Origin: CAIQPS01 sp963721365 | GTDB taxonomy: Bacteria > Actinomycetota > Thermoleophilia > RBG-16-64-13 | Direction of reading: 5' to 3' | NCBI GenBank assembly: GCA_963721365.1 | Contig: CAVRJE010000029.1 | Location: forward strand, 1-64,000 | Length of the DNA stretch: 64,000 nt | Shown: piece after piece, positions 35,563 to 45,951 of the stretch | Layout: the number at the start of each line of letters is the position of its first letter | How positions within the stretch are numbered: the first letter of the stretch is position 1 | Translations under genes and position numbers: made by a program | Notes under the pieces: model-generated | The model's input: only the letters and a program-made list of their open reading frames with translations | Told to the model about the DNA's origin: nothing | Databases searched by the model: none

Positions 35563-36330
35563 GCCGGCGCACCCCGTGGCGAGCCGCCGAACCGGCTCGG
35601 CCGCGCCGAACTCGCCTCCCTCGCTATTCGCTGGATCTCCCTGTGGTGCGCCCCCGTTGACTGGGAACTCTTTCGACCACTCTGCACTCGGACGATTTCG
35701 AGGACTGTTCGGCAGGAGCCGGCCGCGACGACGCACGAAGGCGGCCTTGCCGCGGCCCTGGCCGAAATGATCGATGCCTTCCCCGACCTGGTCGCCCGGA
35801 CCAGCCTCGCGATCGGCGTGGACTGGAGAGCCGGGAAACATCAGGTCGAACCAGCCGGACGTGTCGACAAAGTCGTTTCATGGGACCTTCCTCGATCGAA
35901 CCAGGCAAGGCTCGGTGATATCGCGGTTGTCACGGTAAAGTCGCTCGGATGAGTCCGGCAAGGTCCCAGATGTGAGGGATAGCGTCAGGAATCCGTTCAC
36001 TGGGCTCTGACCAGTCCCGCACGACCGAGGCGAGACTCCTGCCGCTCATCGGCAGCCTGGGCTTTCAGGAACAAATACTCGTCCTCCTCGAGGATCATCT
36101 GTGTTCGTGTCATGCGCGGCATTGTTCACCGTCTGGCAGAGAACGAGCTACAACTTTCCTACCGGCCAGGCCCCAGACCTAGTAATACATCTTACATCAT
36201 ATGGTATGGCGCTCGCCTGCGCTCTCCGGCGTCGCGGCCCGCAGGAAACTTCCACCGCGCGTAGACCTTTGGAAACTCTTCGCCCCGCCCCGGCGTCTCA
36301 GGGTCATTCCAAACCGAATGGAGGGGTGCC
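35563..36330. other. 768-base spacer with no recognised gene
   Basis: A GC-rich 7-bp hairpin (35580-35599) just after sigH could be a weak terminator. A short open stretch ending at 35952 (containing IDAFPDLVARTSLAIGVDW) could be the tail of a degraded or frameshifted gene, but I recognise no family. The part near 36,180-36,210 is notably AT-rich and may hold the promoter of the next gene. Confidence 0.4.
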
Positions 36331-39300
36331 ATGAGAGGTTGGAGAGTCGTTGCTCCGCTGGCCGTCGCGGGGCTCATGTCGGTGGTGTTCTTCGCCTGCA
36401 CGTCCGTTCCTCGCGCATCTGAGACGGTCGACGGCTACGTCGCCCTCGTCCCCGATACGCTGCGGGCGGGGGAGACCGCCTCCTTTTCCTTCACGCTGTT
36501 CAACGGCAAGGACCTGGCCAAGAGCGCGGTCACTGTCTCGGTGATCGGGAAGGACAAGGCGGTGCTCGCCTCGGCCCAAGGGGACATCGATGGCAAGGGC
36601 ACGCTCGCTCTTGCCGTTCCCCGGGTGGCGCCGGGTGAGTACCAGGTCAAGGTGACCGGCAAGGGGTTCGCCGAGACGACGGCCGTCCAGATCCAGCCGG
36701 GGACGCTGCTCTTTCTGGAGAGCGACAAGCCCATCTACAAGCCGGGGCAGACGGTGCACGTGCGTCTGGTGGCCCTCGATTCGGAACTGAGGCCGGTGTC
36801 GGGCGAAGCGATCATCGAGATCCAGGACGCCAAAGCGATCAAGGTCTTCAAGAAGACGGTGACCACCGACGAATACGGGATGGCCACCATCGAGCTGCCG
36901 CTATCGACCGAGCCCAACCTGGGGGTCTGGAAGCTGACCGCCACCGCCGGCGAGGCTTCCACCCAGCTGGACGTCCGCGTCGAGGAGTACGTCCTACCCA
37001 AGTATGAAGTGAAAGCCGACATGGCGAAGGAGTGGTTCCTCGTCAACGAGCCCATCACCGGGCGTGTGGCCGCGCAGTACAGCTTCGGCCGCCCCGTGAA
37101 GGGTGATCTCAAAGTGACCGCGTTCCGTTACGTGGGCGAGTGGGAAGAGTACGCGACCTATGAAGCCAAGATCGATGGGCAGGGCGACTTTCGCATCGAG
37201 GCGCCCGGCTACGTGGCCGGGGTCCCGGAGGCGGGAGGCCTGGGGAACGTGAAGCTCGACATAGCCGTGGCCGAAACGTCCACCGGCTACGAGCAGAAGA
37301 CCAGCGAATTGCTGACCGTCGCCGCCACGCCGCTGAACATCCAGTTGATCCCGGAGAGCTCGGCGCTTCAAGCCCACGCTGCCCTTCGGGGTCATCCTGG
37401 TGACCGAGACGCCGAGCGGCGAGCCGGTAGAGGCCCGGGTCAACATCGAAGTGACGTACATGAATGAGAATTGGGAGCAGGTCGGCCAGGAAAGCAGGTC
37501 GGTCGAGACCAGCCGCGGCACTGCGCTGCTTCGCCTGGAGCCTCCCGCCAAAGCCGTGCGGATGACCGTCTACGCCTCGTCGGGTGACGCCGGGGCCCAG
37601 TCGGTCGTGACCGCCGCCTACTCGCCGTCAGGCAACTTCATCCACGTGCAGCAGCAGGGGACGCCGGCGCTGGTGGTGGGCGATACCGCGCGGTTCGGCA
37701 TCGTCTCCACGGCCGAGGCCCGCAACTTCTACTACGAAGTGGTGTCGCGCGGGCGGGTGGTCTTCACCGGCAGCACCACCGGCGACATCGCCTTCAAGGT
37801 CACGCCGGCCATGGCTCCGAACGCCCGGCTGCTCGTCTATCAGATCCTGCAGAACAGCGAGGTCGCCGCGGACGCGATCCCGTTCGACGTCAAGGGCGAG
37901 TACCCGCAGACGGTGACCGCCTCGTTCAGCAAGGAAGAGGCCCGCCCGGGCGACAAGGTGCAGGTCAAGGTGCAGACCGAGGGCCGGGCCAAAGTGGGCC
38001 TGGTGGTAGTGGACCGCTCGGTGTTCATCCTGGCCGAGAACCGGCTGAACCTGGAACAGGTGTTCGCCGAACTCGAGGCGCTCTACATGCAGCCGCAGGC
38101 CGAACTGCACGAGGCCGAGTGGATGGGCGGCCCGCTGGTGATTCCCGGCGCCGAGGAGACCTTCAAGGACGCCGGACTGATCGTTCTCTCCAACAAGAGG
38201 GTGCCCAAAGGCAAGGAGATCGAGTCGCCACAGATGATGTTCGACGGCAGGGCCGAGGAGGCCGGGGCCGCCGATGCCGGCGGCCGGGCCGATGACGACC
38301 GCGGCCGCGGCCACCTCGACCACCGCCGGGGCCGCGGGGCCGCAGAAGAACTCGACCGGGGACCTTGGCCGACGTACAGCGCGTCCGGCAGTTCTTCCCC
38401 GAGACCTGGATATGGGACGAGACCCTCACCGACGAGGGCGGCAAGGCCACGCTCGACGTCGAAGCGCCGGACTCCATCACCACCTGGGACCTGCGCGCCG
38501 TGGCGGTGTCGCCCGACAAGGGTCTGGGCATCTCGGAGAGCTCGCTCATGGTGTTCCAGCCCTTCTTCCTGCAGGCCGATCTGCCCTACTCGTCCATCCG
38601 CGGCGAGGAGTTCCCGGTGAAGATCGCTCTCTACAACTACCTCGACACCGAGCAGAAGATCCAGGTGGACCTGGAGTCCGGCTCCTGGTTCGACCTGCTG
38701 GACGGCTCGTCGATAACCGTGACCGTAGCCCCGAACGACGTGGGCAGCGCCGAGTTCAAGATCAGGCCCACGAGCATCGGGACGCAGCTGCTCAAAGTGA
38801 CCGCCCGCAGCAAAGAAGCCGCGGATGCCGTCAACAAGAGCATGATCGTGGAGCCCGAAGGGGTGCCCCGCGAGACCGTGGAGAACCTGGTGGTTCCCGC
38901 CGGAGCGTCCCGGGCTCTGCAACTCGCCCTGCCGCAGCCTGGGCGTGGTCCCCGATTCGGCCCGCTCGTACGTGGCGGTCACCGGCAGCCTGCTGGCCCA
39001 GACCATCGACGGGCTCGACCAGCTCCTGCAGATGCCCTTTGGATGCGGCGAGCAGAACATGATCCTGTTCGCCCCGGACACCTTCATTCTCAAATACCTC
39101 AAAGAGACCCGGCAGTTGAAACCCGAGATCCAGGCCAAGGCGGAAGGTCTCCTTATCACCGGCTACCAGCGGGAACTCACCTACCGGCACAATGACGGCA
39201 GCTTCTCGGCGTTCGGGGAGCAGGACGAGTCCGGGAGCCTGTGGCTGACGGCGTTCGTGCTCAAGACGTTCTCGCAGGCCAAGGACCTGACGTTCGTCGA

Positions 39301-40510
39301 CCAGGCGGTGCTCACCGAGGCGGCGGCGTGGATCACGTCGCAGCAGAAGAGCGACGGCTCGTTCGAGCAGGTGGGCTTCGTCCATCACGAAGACATGATG
39401 GGCGGGGTCAAGGGCAAGGACACCCTGACCGCGTACGTGGCCATCGCGCTCCTCGAAGCGGGGGAGACCGCGGCGGCGGATAGGGCGATCGGGTACCTGG
39501 AAGGCCGGCTGTCCAGCATCGACGACTCGTACGCGCTGGCGCTCACCACCTACGCTCTGGAACTTGCGAAGAGCGCCGCGGCGCCCCAGGCGATGACCAA
39601 GCTGATGGACGCGGCCATCCAGGACGAGAACGGGCTGCATTGGAGCAGCGGGAGCGGCGAGCCGCGGCTGTACGACGATGCCCGGCCGGCCCCGGGTGTG
39701 GCAGCCCCCGCACCCATGCCGCCCATGGACATCATCCCCAGCCTTGACATCGAGGCGACCGGATACGCGACGCTGGCCCTCATCGAGAGCGGCGACCGGG
39801 TCGACGCCTCCCGGGCGGCCAAATGGTTGGTGGGACAGCGCAACAGCCAGGGCGGCTTCGGCTCCACCCAGGACACCGTGGTGGCGCTTCAGGCTCTCAC
39901 CGAGTACTCGACGATGAGCGCCACCGACACCGACATGACCGTGACGTTGCGGGCCGGCAGCATGACCAAGGACGTCAAGATCTCTCCGGACAACTTCGAT
40001 GTGACCCAGGTGGTGGAGGTACCGGCGGGCGTCAGCGTGGAGGTGAGCGCCAAGGGCAAAGGCGAGGCCGTGGTGCAGGGAGTGCTCCGGTACAACCTGC
40101 CCGAGGCCGAGAAGGTCGCCAGCGTCTTCGACATCAAGGTGGACTACAACACGGCCCAGGTGGCGGTGAACGACCTGATCGACATCAAGGCGAGCATCAC
40201 CTTCAACCCGCCGGAGCCGATCAAGGCCGGCATGGTCGTGGTAGACATCTCGGTGCCGACCGGCTTTGCCGCGGTCGACGAGTCGCTGGCGAAACTCCTG
40301 GAGCAGCACAAGATCAAGCGCTACGATGTGGCCGGCCGCAAGGTGATCGTCTACATCGAGGACATGAGCCCGGGCGACAAGGTGAGCCTTTCGTTCCAGG
40401 CGCGGGCGCTGTATCCGGTGAAGGCCAAGAGCACGGTGTCGAGCGCCTACTCGTACTACACGCCCGACTGGAGAGGTGAAACCTTGAGCGAGGCGGTGAC
40501 AGTCCAATAG
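36331..40510 (+). CDS. Large alpha-2-macroglobulin, thioester lipoprotein (four frameshifts)
   Basis: About 1,390 residues after repair. An N-terminal hydrophobic leader ends in FFAC, a possible lipobox (Cys23). MG domains follow (FLESDKPIYKPGQTVHVR is the diagnostic MG2-like start), an Ala/Thr-rich bait-like stretch at 38,230-38,360, then the A2M core (FFPETWIWDE), the thioester PFGCGEQNM near 39,045, an alpha-alpha toroid with LTAYVAIALLEAGE, and a C-terminal receptor-binding-like domain (PTGFAAVDE to YYTPDWRGE). One-base shifts near 37,370, 38,270, 38,360 and 38,940 all repair by deletion. Expected to trap proteases at the cell surface. The layout is closer to eukaryotic A2M than to E. coli YfhM. 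Confidence 0.9.
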
Positions 40511-40728
40511 GCATTGAGGGGCGGCCGCGTGCCGTCGAAGAGAGTGACCAACCGTCTGGTGTGGGCGTGGGCCGACCGGGCGTTTGGAGGGGGCGACGGC
40601 GCCGGTCGGACGAGAGTCCGGCCGGCGCCGATCGGTTGTGGGGGGACGTTACGACCTTCCGCCGGCCGCTCGCATCGGCTGAGAGGCGTCTGGGGACCAC
40701 ACCGGTAAGTGCGGATTCGTGAGTCGAG

Positions 40729-40998
40729 CTATTGCATGCTCTTCGCTATCTCGAGCCCTTGCTCCGCCGATACCGCGGGTACCACGGTGAAGCTGAAGAC
40801 ATCGTCCCAGGCGCTGGTCGCTGCCATGATGGGAACGATGCTGTCGGACTCGGTGATCACGATGATCTGCGGGTCGGGGATCTGTAGCCAGTATTCTGCG
40901 ATGACGCGCGTGCCCTCGGGATACGACCACTGTGCGCGGCGGGCCACGCGTTCTTTGGTCGTTCCTGCTCTGACTTTGCCGAGGGTGACGAACAACAT
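40729..40998 (-). CDS. Small DUF3303-like protein
   Basis: 89 residues from ATG 40998 with GGAGG upstream. The pattern (short strand LFVTLGKV at the start, Trp-containing SYPEGTRVIAEYWLQI, IIVITESDS, then WDDVFSFTVVPAVSAEQ) fits the small ferredoxin-fold DUF3303/GYD type family. Function unknown. It faces the macroglobulin gene convergently across a 218-base spacer without further signals. Confidence 0.65.
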   Translation of the reverse strand: MLFVTLGKVRAGTTKERVARRAQWSYPEGTRVIAEYWLQIPDPQIIVITESDSIVPIMAATSAWDDVFSFTVVPAVSAEQGLEIAKSMQ

Positions 40999-41265
40999 GA
41001 CACACCTCCGCGAGACGTAACCTTGGCGTAGGATGGAGATGGCAGGGGCGGGTAGGGGCGACCACCTGGAGCCGATGCGAGCGGGCCTTCTAGACCTATG
41101 CTAGGCTCCTGTCGGTGGATGTCAAGGCGCCGTTTGGGAGCCGCGACGCCGTGGCCCCTTTCGAAGAATCCGATCTGGGACTACTATGAGCGGCGCGCGC
41201 CCAGTATTGGCGGCGCGGCTGCTGATGTGAGCGAGGACGTCGTCGGTGAGGGGGGTACGGTCGAT

Positions 41266-42010
41266 ATGAGTAGATCAGACTCGGGCCAGAGCGGTCGGCG
41301 GGTGGGAGTACCTCTCGCGCTGGCGGGACTCGCCGCCACCGGGGCGGCACTGGCCTACATCATGCTTGCGAAGCGTCGCCCGCTCGCAGTCGAAGGACCA
41401 ACGGTGCCTTGCGATGACGACATATCCCTGTACATGGTCGGCGAAGATGCGTCGACCGAGTGGGCGGACGCAAGCATCGACGAGCCCGGCGCCGCCGCGG
41501 TCCCCGCAGACGCGGGGGCTGACGCTGCGGTTGACGCTGGGGCCGACGCCGCTGACGCTGCCGCCAATCGGCACCGAGGGAGACGAGGAGTCGGTGCGTA
41601 CGCGGCCGAACAGACTGATCGATATCGAGGGGATCGGTCCGGTGTACGCCCAGACGCTCGCCGGCCTGGGTCTCCGGACAACCAGCGACCTGCTGCAGGC
41701 AGGCGCCGACCCCAAAGGCCGCGAGGATCTGGCTGCAGCTGCGGGAATAACCAAGAAGCTGATCCTCCGCTGGGTCAACCAGGCAGACCTGTTCCGGATC
41801 AAGGGCGTGGGGGAGCAGTATGCGGACCTGCTCGAGGCGGCAGGGGTAGACACCGTCCCAGAACTGGCTCAGCGTCGCGCCGACAACTTGACGAAGAAGA
41901 TGAACGAAGTCAACGAGCAGAAGCGGCTGGTCCGGCGGACGCCGACCGAAGCCCAGGTCGCCGCCTGGATCGAGTCTGCGAAAGGTCTACCAAGGGTCGT
42001 GACCTACTAG
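41266..42010 (+). CDS. Membrane-anchored DUF4332 protein (one frameshift)
   Basis: An N-terminal membrane segment (VGVPLALAGLAATGAALAYI, residues about 13-32), an Asp/Ala-rich acidic linker, then a DUF4332 domain made of paired helix-hairpin-helix motifs (IEGIGPVYAQTLAGLGL and IKGVGEQYADLLEAAGVDTV). The frame shifts by one base between 41,530 and 41,575 inside the linker. GAGGGGGG precedes ATG 41266; GTG 41227 is an alternative. The C-terminal domain is very similar to that of the protein at 58869-59852. HhH domains usually bind DNA or act as protein scaffolds. Confidence 0.8.
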
Positions 42011-42120
42011 GGCCGGACGCCCGGGAGCCGGACGCCCAAGAGTCGGGCATTCGCCACACCGGGCGCGGAGCCGCGATACAATCACGGGCGGTCCGCTGCG
42101 GGCACGCGGGCGGATCTCGG

Positions 42121-42192
42121 GCCGGCATAGCTCAATGGTAGAGCAGCTGATTTGTAATCAGCAGGTTGGGGGTTCAAGTCCCTTTGCCGGCT
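42121..42192 (+). tRNA. tRNA-Thr (anticodon TGT)
   Basis: 72 bases. Acceptor arms GCCGGCA and TGCCGGC pair perfectly with T as discriminator. D arm GCTCAATGGTAGAGC, anticodon stem CTGAT/ATCAG around TTTGTAA giving anticodon TGT, and T arm GGGTTCAAGTCCC-type are all intact. No CCA is encoded. Similar sequences occur at 47022-47055 and 61252-61314. Confidence 0.96.
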
Positions 42193-42502
42193 CCTCAGAG
42201 GCAGGGTAAAAGACCTGTAAAACCTCGTTATTCCGTATCGGCGGTGCTTTCCCGGGAGGCTGTCCTCTGCGGCTCTCTGCTTACTTTTCGGGCCCGCTGC
42301 TTACCCGACGCGCGCCCGACTAGGGAGCCTGATGCTGGGAGGCTGGGACAAATAGTTGGCGTATCCAATGGGTCCGAGCAGAATAGCCGTGCTGTCCCCG
42401 GGACAACTACACCGGCGTTACATTGGTGGATTTCTATGGACTACATAGTGATTCTTGAGCCGCCATACTAGGAGGCGCAGCCGCGGCCCATCGGAGCTCA
42501 CA
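42193..42502. other. 310-base spacer after tRNA-Thr
   Basis: No gene, integrase or clear promoter seen. TACTAGGAGG lies about 30 bases before the next gene but not at ribosome-site distance from its ATG. Confidence 0.4.
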
Positions 42503-43252
42503 ATGATTCTTCATATTCCACACTCATCTCGCAGGATTCCCGAGAACTTAAGGGACCAATTCGTGCTCTCAGACGACGAACTCCTCGCTGAGCTCGTTTT
42601 GATGACGGATTCGTTCACTGACGAGCTTTTTGCCTTGGCCGGGGCGACAACCGTGATGTTTCCCACCTCCAGGCTCGTTGTAGACGTGGAGCGATTTCCA
42701 GATGATGCGCAGGAACCCATGAGCAAGATGGGCATGGGGATGATCTACACCCGCACGGCTTCCGGGAGGCACCTAAAGCGGAAACTTGACCCGCTGGAGA
42801 GGGCAAGCCTCGTGTCCCTCTACGAGAGTCACCATCAAGTGCTTTCGAGGGAGGTCAAGAACGAGCTGGCAAAGCATGGGACCGCACTGGTGGTCGACTG
42901 TCACAGCTTCCCCAGCCGCCCTCTGCCTTGCGACACGGACCAGACAGTTCCGAGGCCGGACTTCTGCATCGGCACCGATTCATTTCACACACCGAAGGCG
43001 CTGGTCGAGTCAACCGCGCTCAACCTCAAGGATATGGGCTACACCGTGGGGTTGAACCGACCCTATGAGGGGACGTTGGTCCCGATGGAATTCTTGCGGA
43101 AGGATCGCCGGGTGGCATCGATAATGGTCGAGATCAATCGTGGCCTCTACATGGACGAGATGGCGGGTGTGAAGTCCAGCGCGTTTGATTCTGTGAAAGA
43201 GCAGATGCAGAGCATCTTGTCGTCAACCAGGGAGTTCCAACTACAGGGTTGA
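42503..43252 (+). CDS. N-formylglutamate amidohydrolase family protein
   Basis: 249 residues. HIPHSSRRIPE at the start, FPTSRLVVDVERFPDD, MGMIYTRTASG, VVDCHSFPSRP and EINRGLYMDE are the conserved blocks of the FGase (HutG-like) zinc hydrolase family; His and Asp/Glu ligands are in place. It may release formate from N-formylglutamate or a related N-acyl amino acid. No hut genes are nearby, so the substrate is open. First gene after tRNA-Thr. Confidence 0.85.
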   Translation: MILHIPHSSRRIPENLRDQFVLSDDELLAELVLMTDSFTDELFALAGATTVMFPTSRLVVDVERFPDDAQEPMSKMGMGMIYTRTASGRHLKRKLDPLERASLVSLYESHHQVLSREVKNELAKHGTALVVDCHSFPSRPLPCDTDQTVPRPDFCIGTDSFHTPKALVESTALNLKDMGYTVGLNRPYEGTLVPMEFLRKDRRVASIMVEINRGLYMDEMAGVKSSAFDSVKEQMQSILSSTREFQLQG

Positions 43253-43403
43253 CCAAATGCCTTGGCAAGCTACGCCGGGTTCCCCGCACCTGACGCTCCA
43301 TCCGCCGTTGGGTGAGCGCCACCAGAATGACCGAGTAGACTCTTCGCGGGCGCCTTGACGCACTGAAACGGAGAGTCGGGGACCTTGACTATGCCCACCG
43401 AGT

Positions 43404-43425
43404 AGCGTACGCTTTACCGTACGTA
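43404..43425 (+). promoter_or_regulatory. Palindromic operator of the first toxin-antitoxin pair
   Basis: Two copies of the palindrome CGTACG (43406-43411 and 43418-43423) are spaced by 6 bases. TTGACT at 43385-43390 makes a -35-like element so that the operator covers the -10 region. This fits autorepression by a Phd/YefM antitoxin. Confidence 0.55.
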
Positions 43426-43439
43426 TGAGGAGGTTCATC

Positions 43440-43682
43440 GTGACGGCTATCAGCGCGACCGAAGCTCGCAAGCGACTCTACAAGCTTCTTGACGAGGTAT
43501 CGGACTCCCACGATCCTATTGAGATCACGGGACCGCGCAGCAGCGCCGTACTGGTTTCAGAAGAGGACTGGCGCGCCGTCCAGGAGACGCTCCACCTGGT
43601 CTCGATCCCCGGGATGCGCGAGTCCATTCTCGAAGGCATGGTCACACCGGTGGGTGAACTCGAAGACGAGTTGGACTGGTGA
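43440..43682 (+). CDS. Phd/YefM-type antitoxin
   Basis: 80 residues from GTG 43440, preferred over ATG 43425 because AGGAGG lies six bases before it and downstream of that ATG. AISATEARKRLYKLLDEVS is the DNA-binding N terminus; ITGPRSSAVLVSEEDW is the typical central strand-turn, and the acidic end GELEDELDW neutralises the toxin. Overlaps the toxin gene by a few bases, indicating coupled translation. Confidence 0.88.
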   Translation: MTAISATEARKRLYKLLDEVSDSHDPIEITGPRSSAVLVSEEDWRAVQETLHLVSIPGMRESILEGMVTPVGELEDELDW

Positions 43683-43943
43683 GCTGGCAGGATCCTCTAT
43701 ACGAAGCAGGCCCAGAAGGACGCCAAGCGCCTCGCCTCTGCGGGGCTCAAAGAGAAGACCCAAGGGCTGCTACGAGTGTTGGAAGAGGACCCCTTCCAGT
43801 CGCCGCCTCCTTACGAGAAACTGGTTGGAGACTTGAGTGGCGCCTACTCCCGGCGCATCAACATCCAGCATCGGCTGGTCTACCAAGTGTTGGAAGACGA
43901 CCGGATCGTGAAGGTGCTGAGGATGTGGACGCATTACGACTGA
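43679..43943 (+). CDS. YoeB-type mRNA interferase toxin (one-base frameshift near start)
   Basis: Starting at GTG (Met-Ser-Trp) and removing one base near 43,690 gives RILYTKQAQKDAKRLASAG, EEDPFQSPPPYEKLVGDLSG, then AYSRRINIQHRLVYQV and MWTHYD. These are the YoeB hallmarks, including the catalytic Glu/Arg/His region. YoeB cleaves mRNA in the ribosomal A site. About 88 residues. The shift may be sequence error; otherwise the toxin is dead. Confidence 0.85.
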
Positions 43944-43955
43944 TGACTTATCAGT
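43939..43955. repeat. CTGAT-N5-ATCAG hairpin, copy 1
   Basis: ACTGAT and ATCAGT form a 6-bp stem around GACTT, overlapping the toxin stop codon. Related hairpins occur at 49897-49924 and 58394-58421. The stem also equals the anticodon stem of tRNA-Thr. Confidence 0.5.
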
Positions 43956-44059
43956 GAGTCGCCACACTACCGGTCCGGAAAACGCGAGCCAGCCTCTTGA
44001 CTCCACTTGCCGCTATAGTCTTACGCTCCGATCACGTTTCGACGCAGAGGGAGCATCGC

Positions 44060-44176
44060 TTGGAATTCCAGCTTGGCTCAAAGGACAAAGGTTCCAAAGC
44101 CGTCAAGAAGCCGAAAGGCCCCAAGAAGCCCAAAGCTCCGAAGGCGCCCAAGGTGCCCAGGGCTCCGGAGGCCTAG
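44060..44176 (+). CDS. 38-residue Lys/Pro/Ala-rich peptide
   Basis: TTG start with GAGGGAG seven bases upstream, stop TAG at 44176. After LEFQLGSKDKG the peptide is a run of Lys-Pro-Lys and Lys-Ala-Pro units (KKPKGPKKPKAPKAPK), strongly basic and disordered, like a histone H1 tail. A TATAGT box lies at 44014-44019. It could bind DNA or RNA. Real expression is unproven, but the ribosome site and clean stop support it. Confidence 0.45.
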   Translation: MEFQLGSKDKGSKAVKKPKGPKKPKAPKAPKVPRAPEA

Positions 44177-44242
44177 TTTTAGCGCCCTCGACGAGAGTTA
44201 TCAGTGGGAATAGAGAGAAGCCGGCTTGATCGGCCGGATGGG

Positions 44243-44665
44243 CTAGGTCCGCTTCCGGACTCGCGGCGGTTCGCGGTCGCTTGGTTGCCGGGAAGCATTG
44301 GCGACCTCCCGGCCCGCCAACAGCTCAAGCAGGGCCCGAACAGGCACCAGAATCCGTGAACCCAGCCGAAGGGAGGGCAACTCGCCGTTCTTGACTGCGA
44401 GATAGGCCGCCGCTCTCCCGATGCCCAGATACTTCGCCGCCTCCTCGACTGAGATCGTCGAGCGTTCGCTTCGCTGTAGAGCCTGTCGGCTAAATGGTGC
44501 GGCCTCCACTCCCGGCTGCAACTCAACCTCGGGGAAAACGGCGGTCTGAGTTCCGCTCTTCATCAGTGCCTCAATCACATTCAGGAGGTCCATCTGCGCG
44601 CGGTAGGACGCGTCCATCGACTTTCGCAGGTTGGATAAGAGCCTATCCATGTCTTCATCGTTCAT
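44243..44665 (-). CDS. Excisionase-type helix-turn-helix protein
   Basis: 140 residues. The core SVEEAAKYLGIGRAAAYLAVKNGELPSLRLGSRILVPVRALLELL (residues about 71-115) is the MerR/excisionase winged helix fold. An N-terminal helix (MDRLLSNLRKSMDASYRAQMDLL) may dimerise, and the tail is basic. Overlaps the end of the Fic gene by 11 bases on the same strand, so it is translated with it and is a likely partner or regulator. Confidence 0.85.
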   Translation of the reverse strand: MNDEDMDRLLSNLRKSMDASYRAQMDLLNVIEALMKSGTQTAVFPEVELQPGVEAAPFSRQALQRSERSTISVEEAAKYLGIGRAAAYLAVKNGELPSLRLGSRILVPVRALLELLAGREVANASRQPSDREPPRVRKRT

Positions 44666-45942
44666 GGGCAGTCCTCCTACGGGGGACGTTCCGCGAGGGA
44701 GGCGTAGTGCGCGTGTCCCCGGTTGGGCTCGCGAGTCGCCTCTCCAAGTCGGTAAACGCCCGGATTAGTTTGGGTGCCTCGAAGGCGCGGTTGCGCCGGC
44801 CGATCGTGACTTGACGGAGTATCCCAGCCTGTTCCAGGCGGGCAACAGCTTCGTTAGCGGCCGGCCAGCTTCGCCCGGTGAGCGCAGCCGCCGCTTGAAC
44901 AGTGAGGATCGGAGCGCCGGGGAGGGCGCTCAGCAGCAGATCGGTTGTGGATTTCCGTCGAAGGGGAGCAAGTTGCTTTCGCCACCCAGTCTCCAAGGCT
45001 GCTATCCGCTTCTCAAAAGCGTCAGCATCAGCAACCGCCCGACGGGCAGCTGCGGCGAACAGGGCTATCCAGCGGTTCAGCCCTTCTGAGGCAGCGGGGG
45101 AGTCGGGAGACCCGAGGTATCGTGTCGCGGTGAGTGCTCCGATGTACTCAGCGGCCCAAGTGGCCAGGACCAGCGAAACCGGCGGGAGCACTCGCGGGGC
45201 CAACCCTCGCCTCCGAAGAACCATATGTATCAAGGCCCGACCGGCTCTGCCGTTCCCGTCGATGAACGGGTGGATGGTCTCAAACTGGGCGTGCGCGATT
45301 GCCGCCTGAGCCACGGCCGGCAGGGTGTCGGCGTTGCAGAAGTCGCAGAGATCTCTCTAGATACTCTTCGACCGTTTCGAACGGGGGAGGTACAAACACG
45401 GCGGCGCACGGGTTGAAGCCCGAACCGCCGATCCAGTTCTGCTGCTGCCGCAGTTGGCCACCGTGTCCTTCGAGCCGGGAGCCAGCAAGAAGCCGGCGAT
45501 GGGTCTCGAGCAAGAGTGGGACTGTTATCCGGCCGCCTTCTGCGACGCTCTCGATGGCGTGAGACATTGCATCGATGTTGCCGAGAACCTCGCTTGCGGT
45601 GACATCGGTCGGTGGCTCACCGGTCTGTCGAGCTGCTTCAGCCCTCAGGAGACGTCCTGCTCCGACCTCAAGCCCCTCGATCTTCGAAGAGGCGACCGAT
45701 TCGCTGCGCAGGAGCAGACGGGCGAGAGCCTCGCTGTTGGACAATCCCCGCGCCTCCAGATTGAGGCGGGCGATTGCCATCTCTGCGTCGCTGACGTCGG
45801 CTGCGACTGAGCCCTCAAGTGTGACGGGGCGATCCATGAGTTTGTCGGGGATGTAGACTTCGTAGTCACACGACCGACGGTCGCGGCGGGGGATGCCGCT
45901 TTGTTGCTCCCCGACCCAGTGCCTCTTAATAACCTTGGCCAT
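44655..45942 (-). CDS. Fic-domain AMPylase with winged helix (one frameshift)
   Basis: About 428 residues after repair of a one-base shift near 45,355. The class II inhibitory motif SSKIEG is at residues 85-90; the active site HPFIDGNGRAGR (HxFxDGNGRxxR) follows the shift; a C-terminal winged helix (ILTVQAAAALTGRSWPAANEAVARLEQAGIL) may bind DNA. Such proteins transfer AMP from ATP to target hydroxyls and are held off by the inhibitory helix. ATG 45942 with GGAGG. A 12-bp inverted repeat just upstream suggests autoregulation. Confidence 0.88.
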
Positions 45943-45951
45943 GGCGCCTCC

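Noticed and set aside
42193..42502. Integrase gene expected beside tRNA-Thr
   Set aside because: No tyrosine recombinase motif in any frame near the tRNA or the other repeat copies.
43997..44019. Promoter for the Lys/Pro peptide formed by TTGACT and TATAGT
   Set aside because: The spacer is only 11 bases, too short for a normal sigma-70-type promoter.
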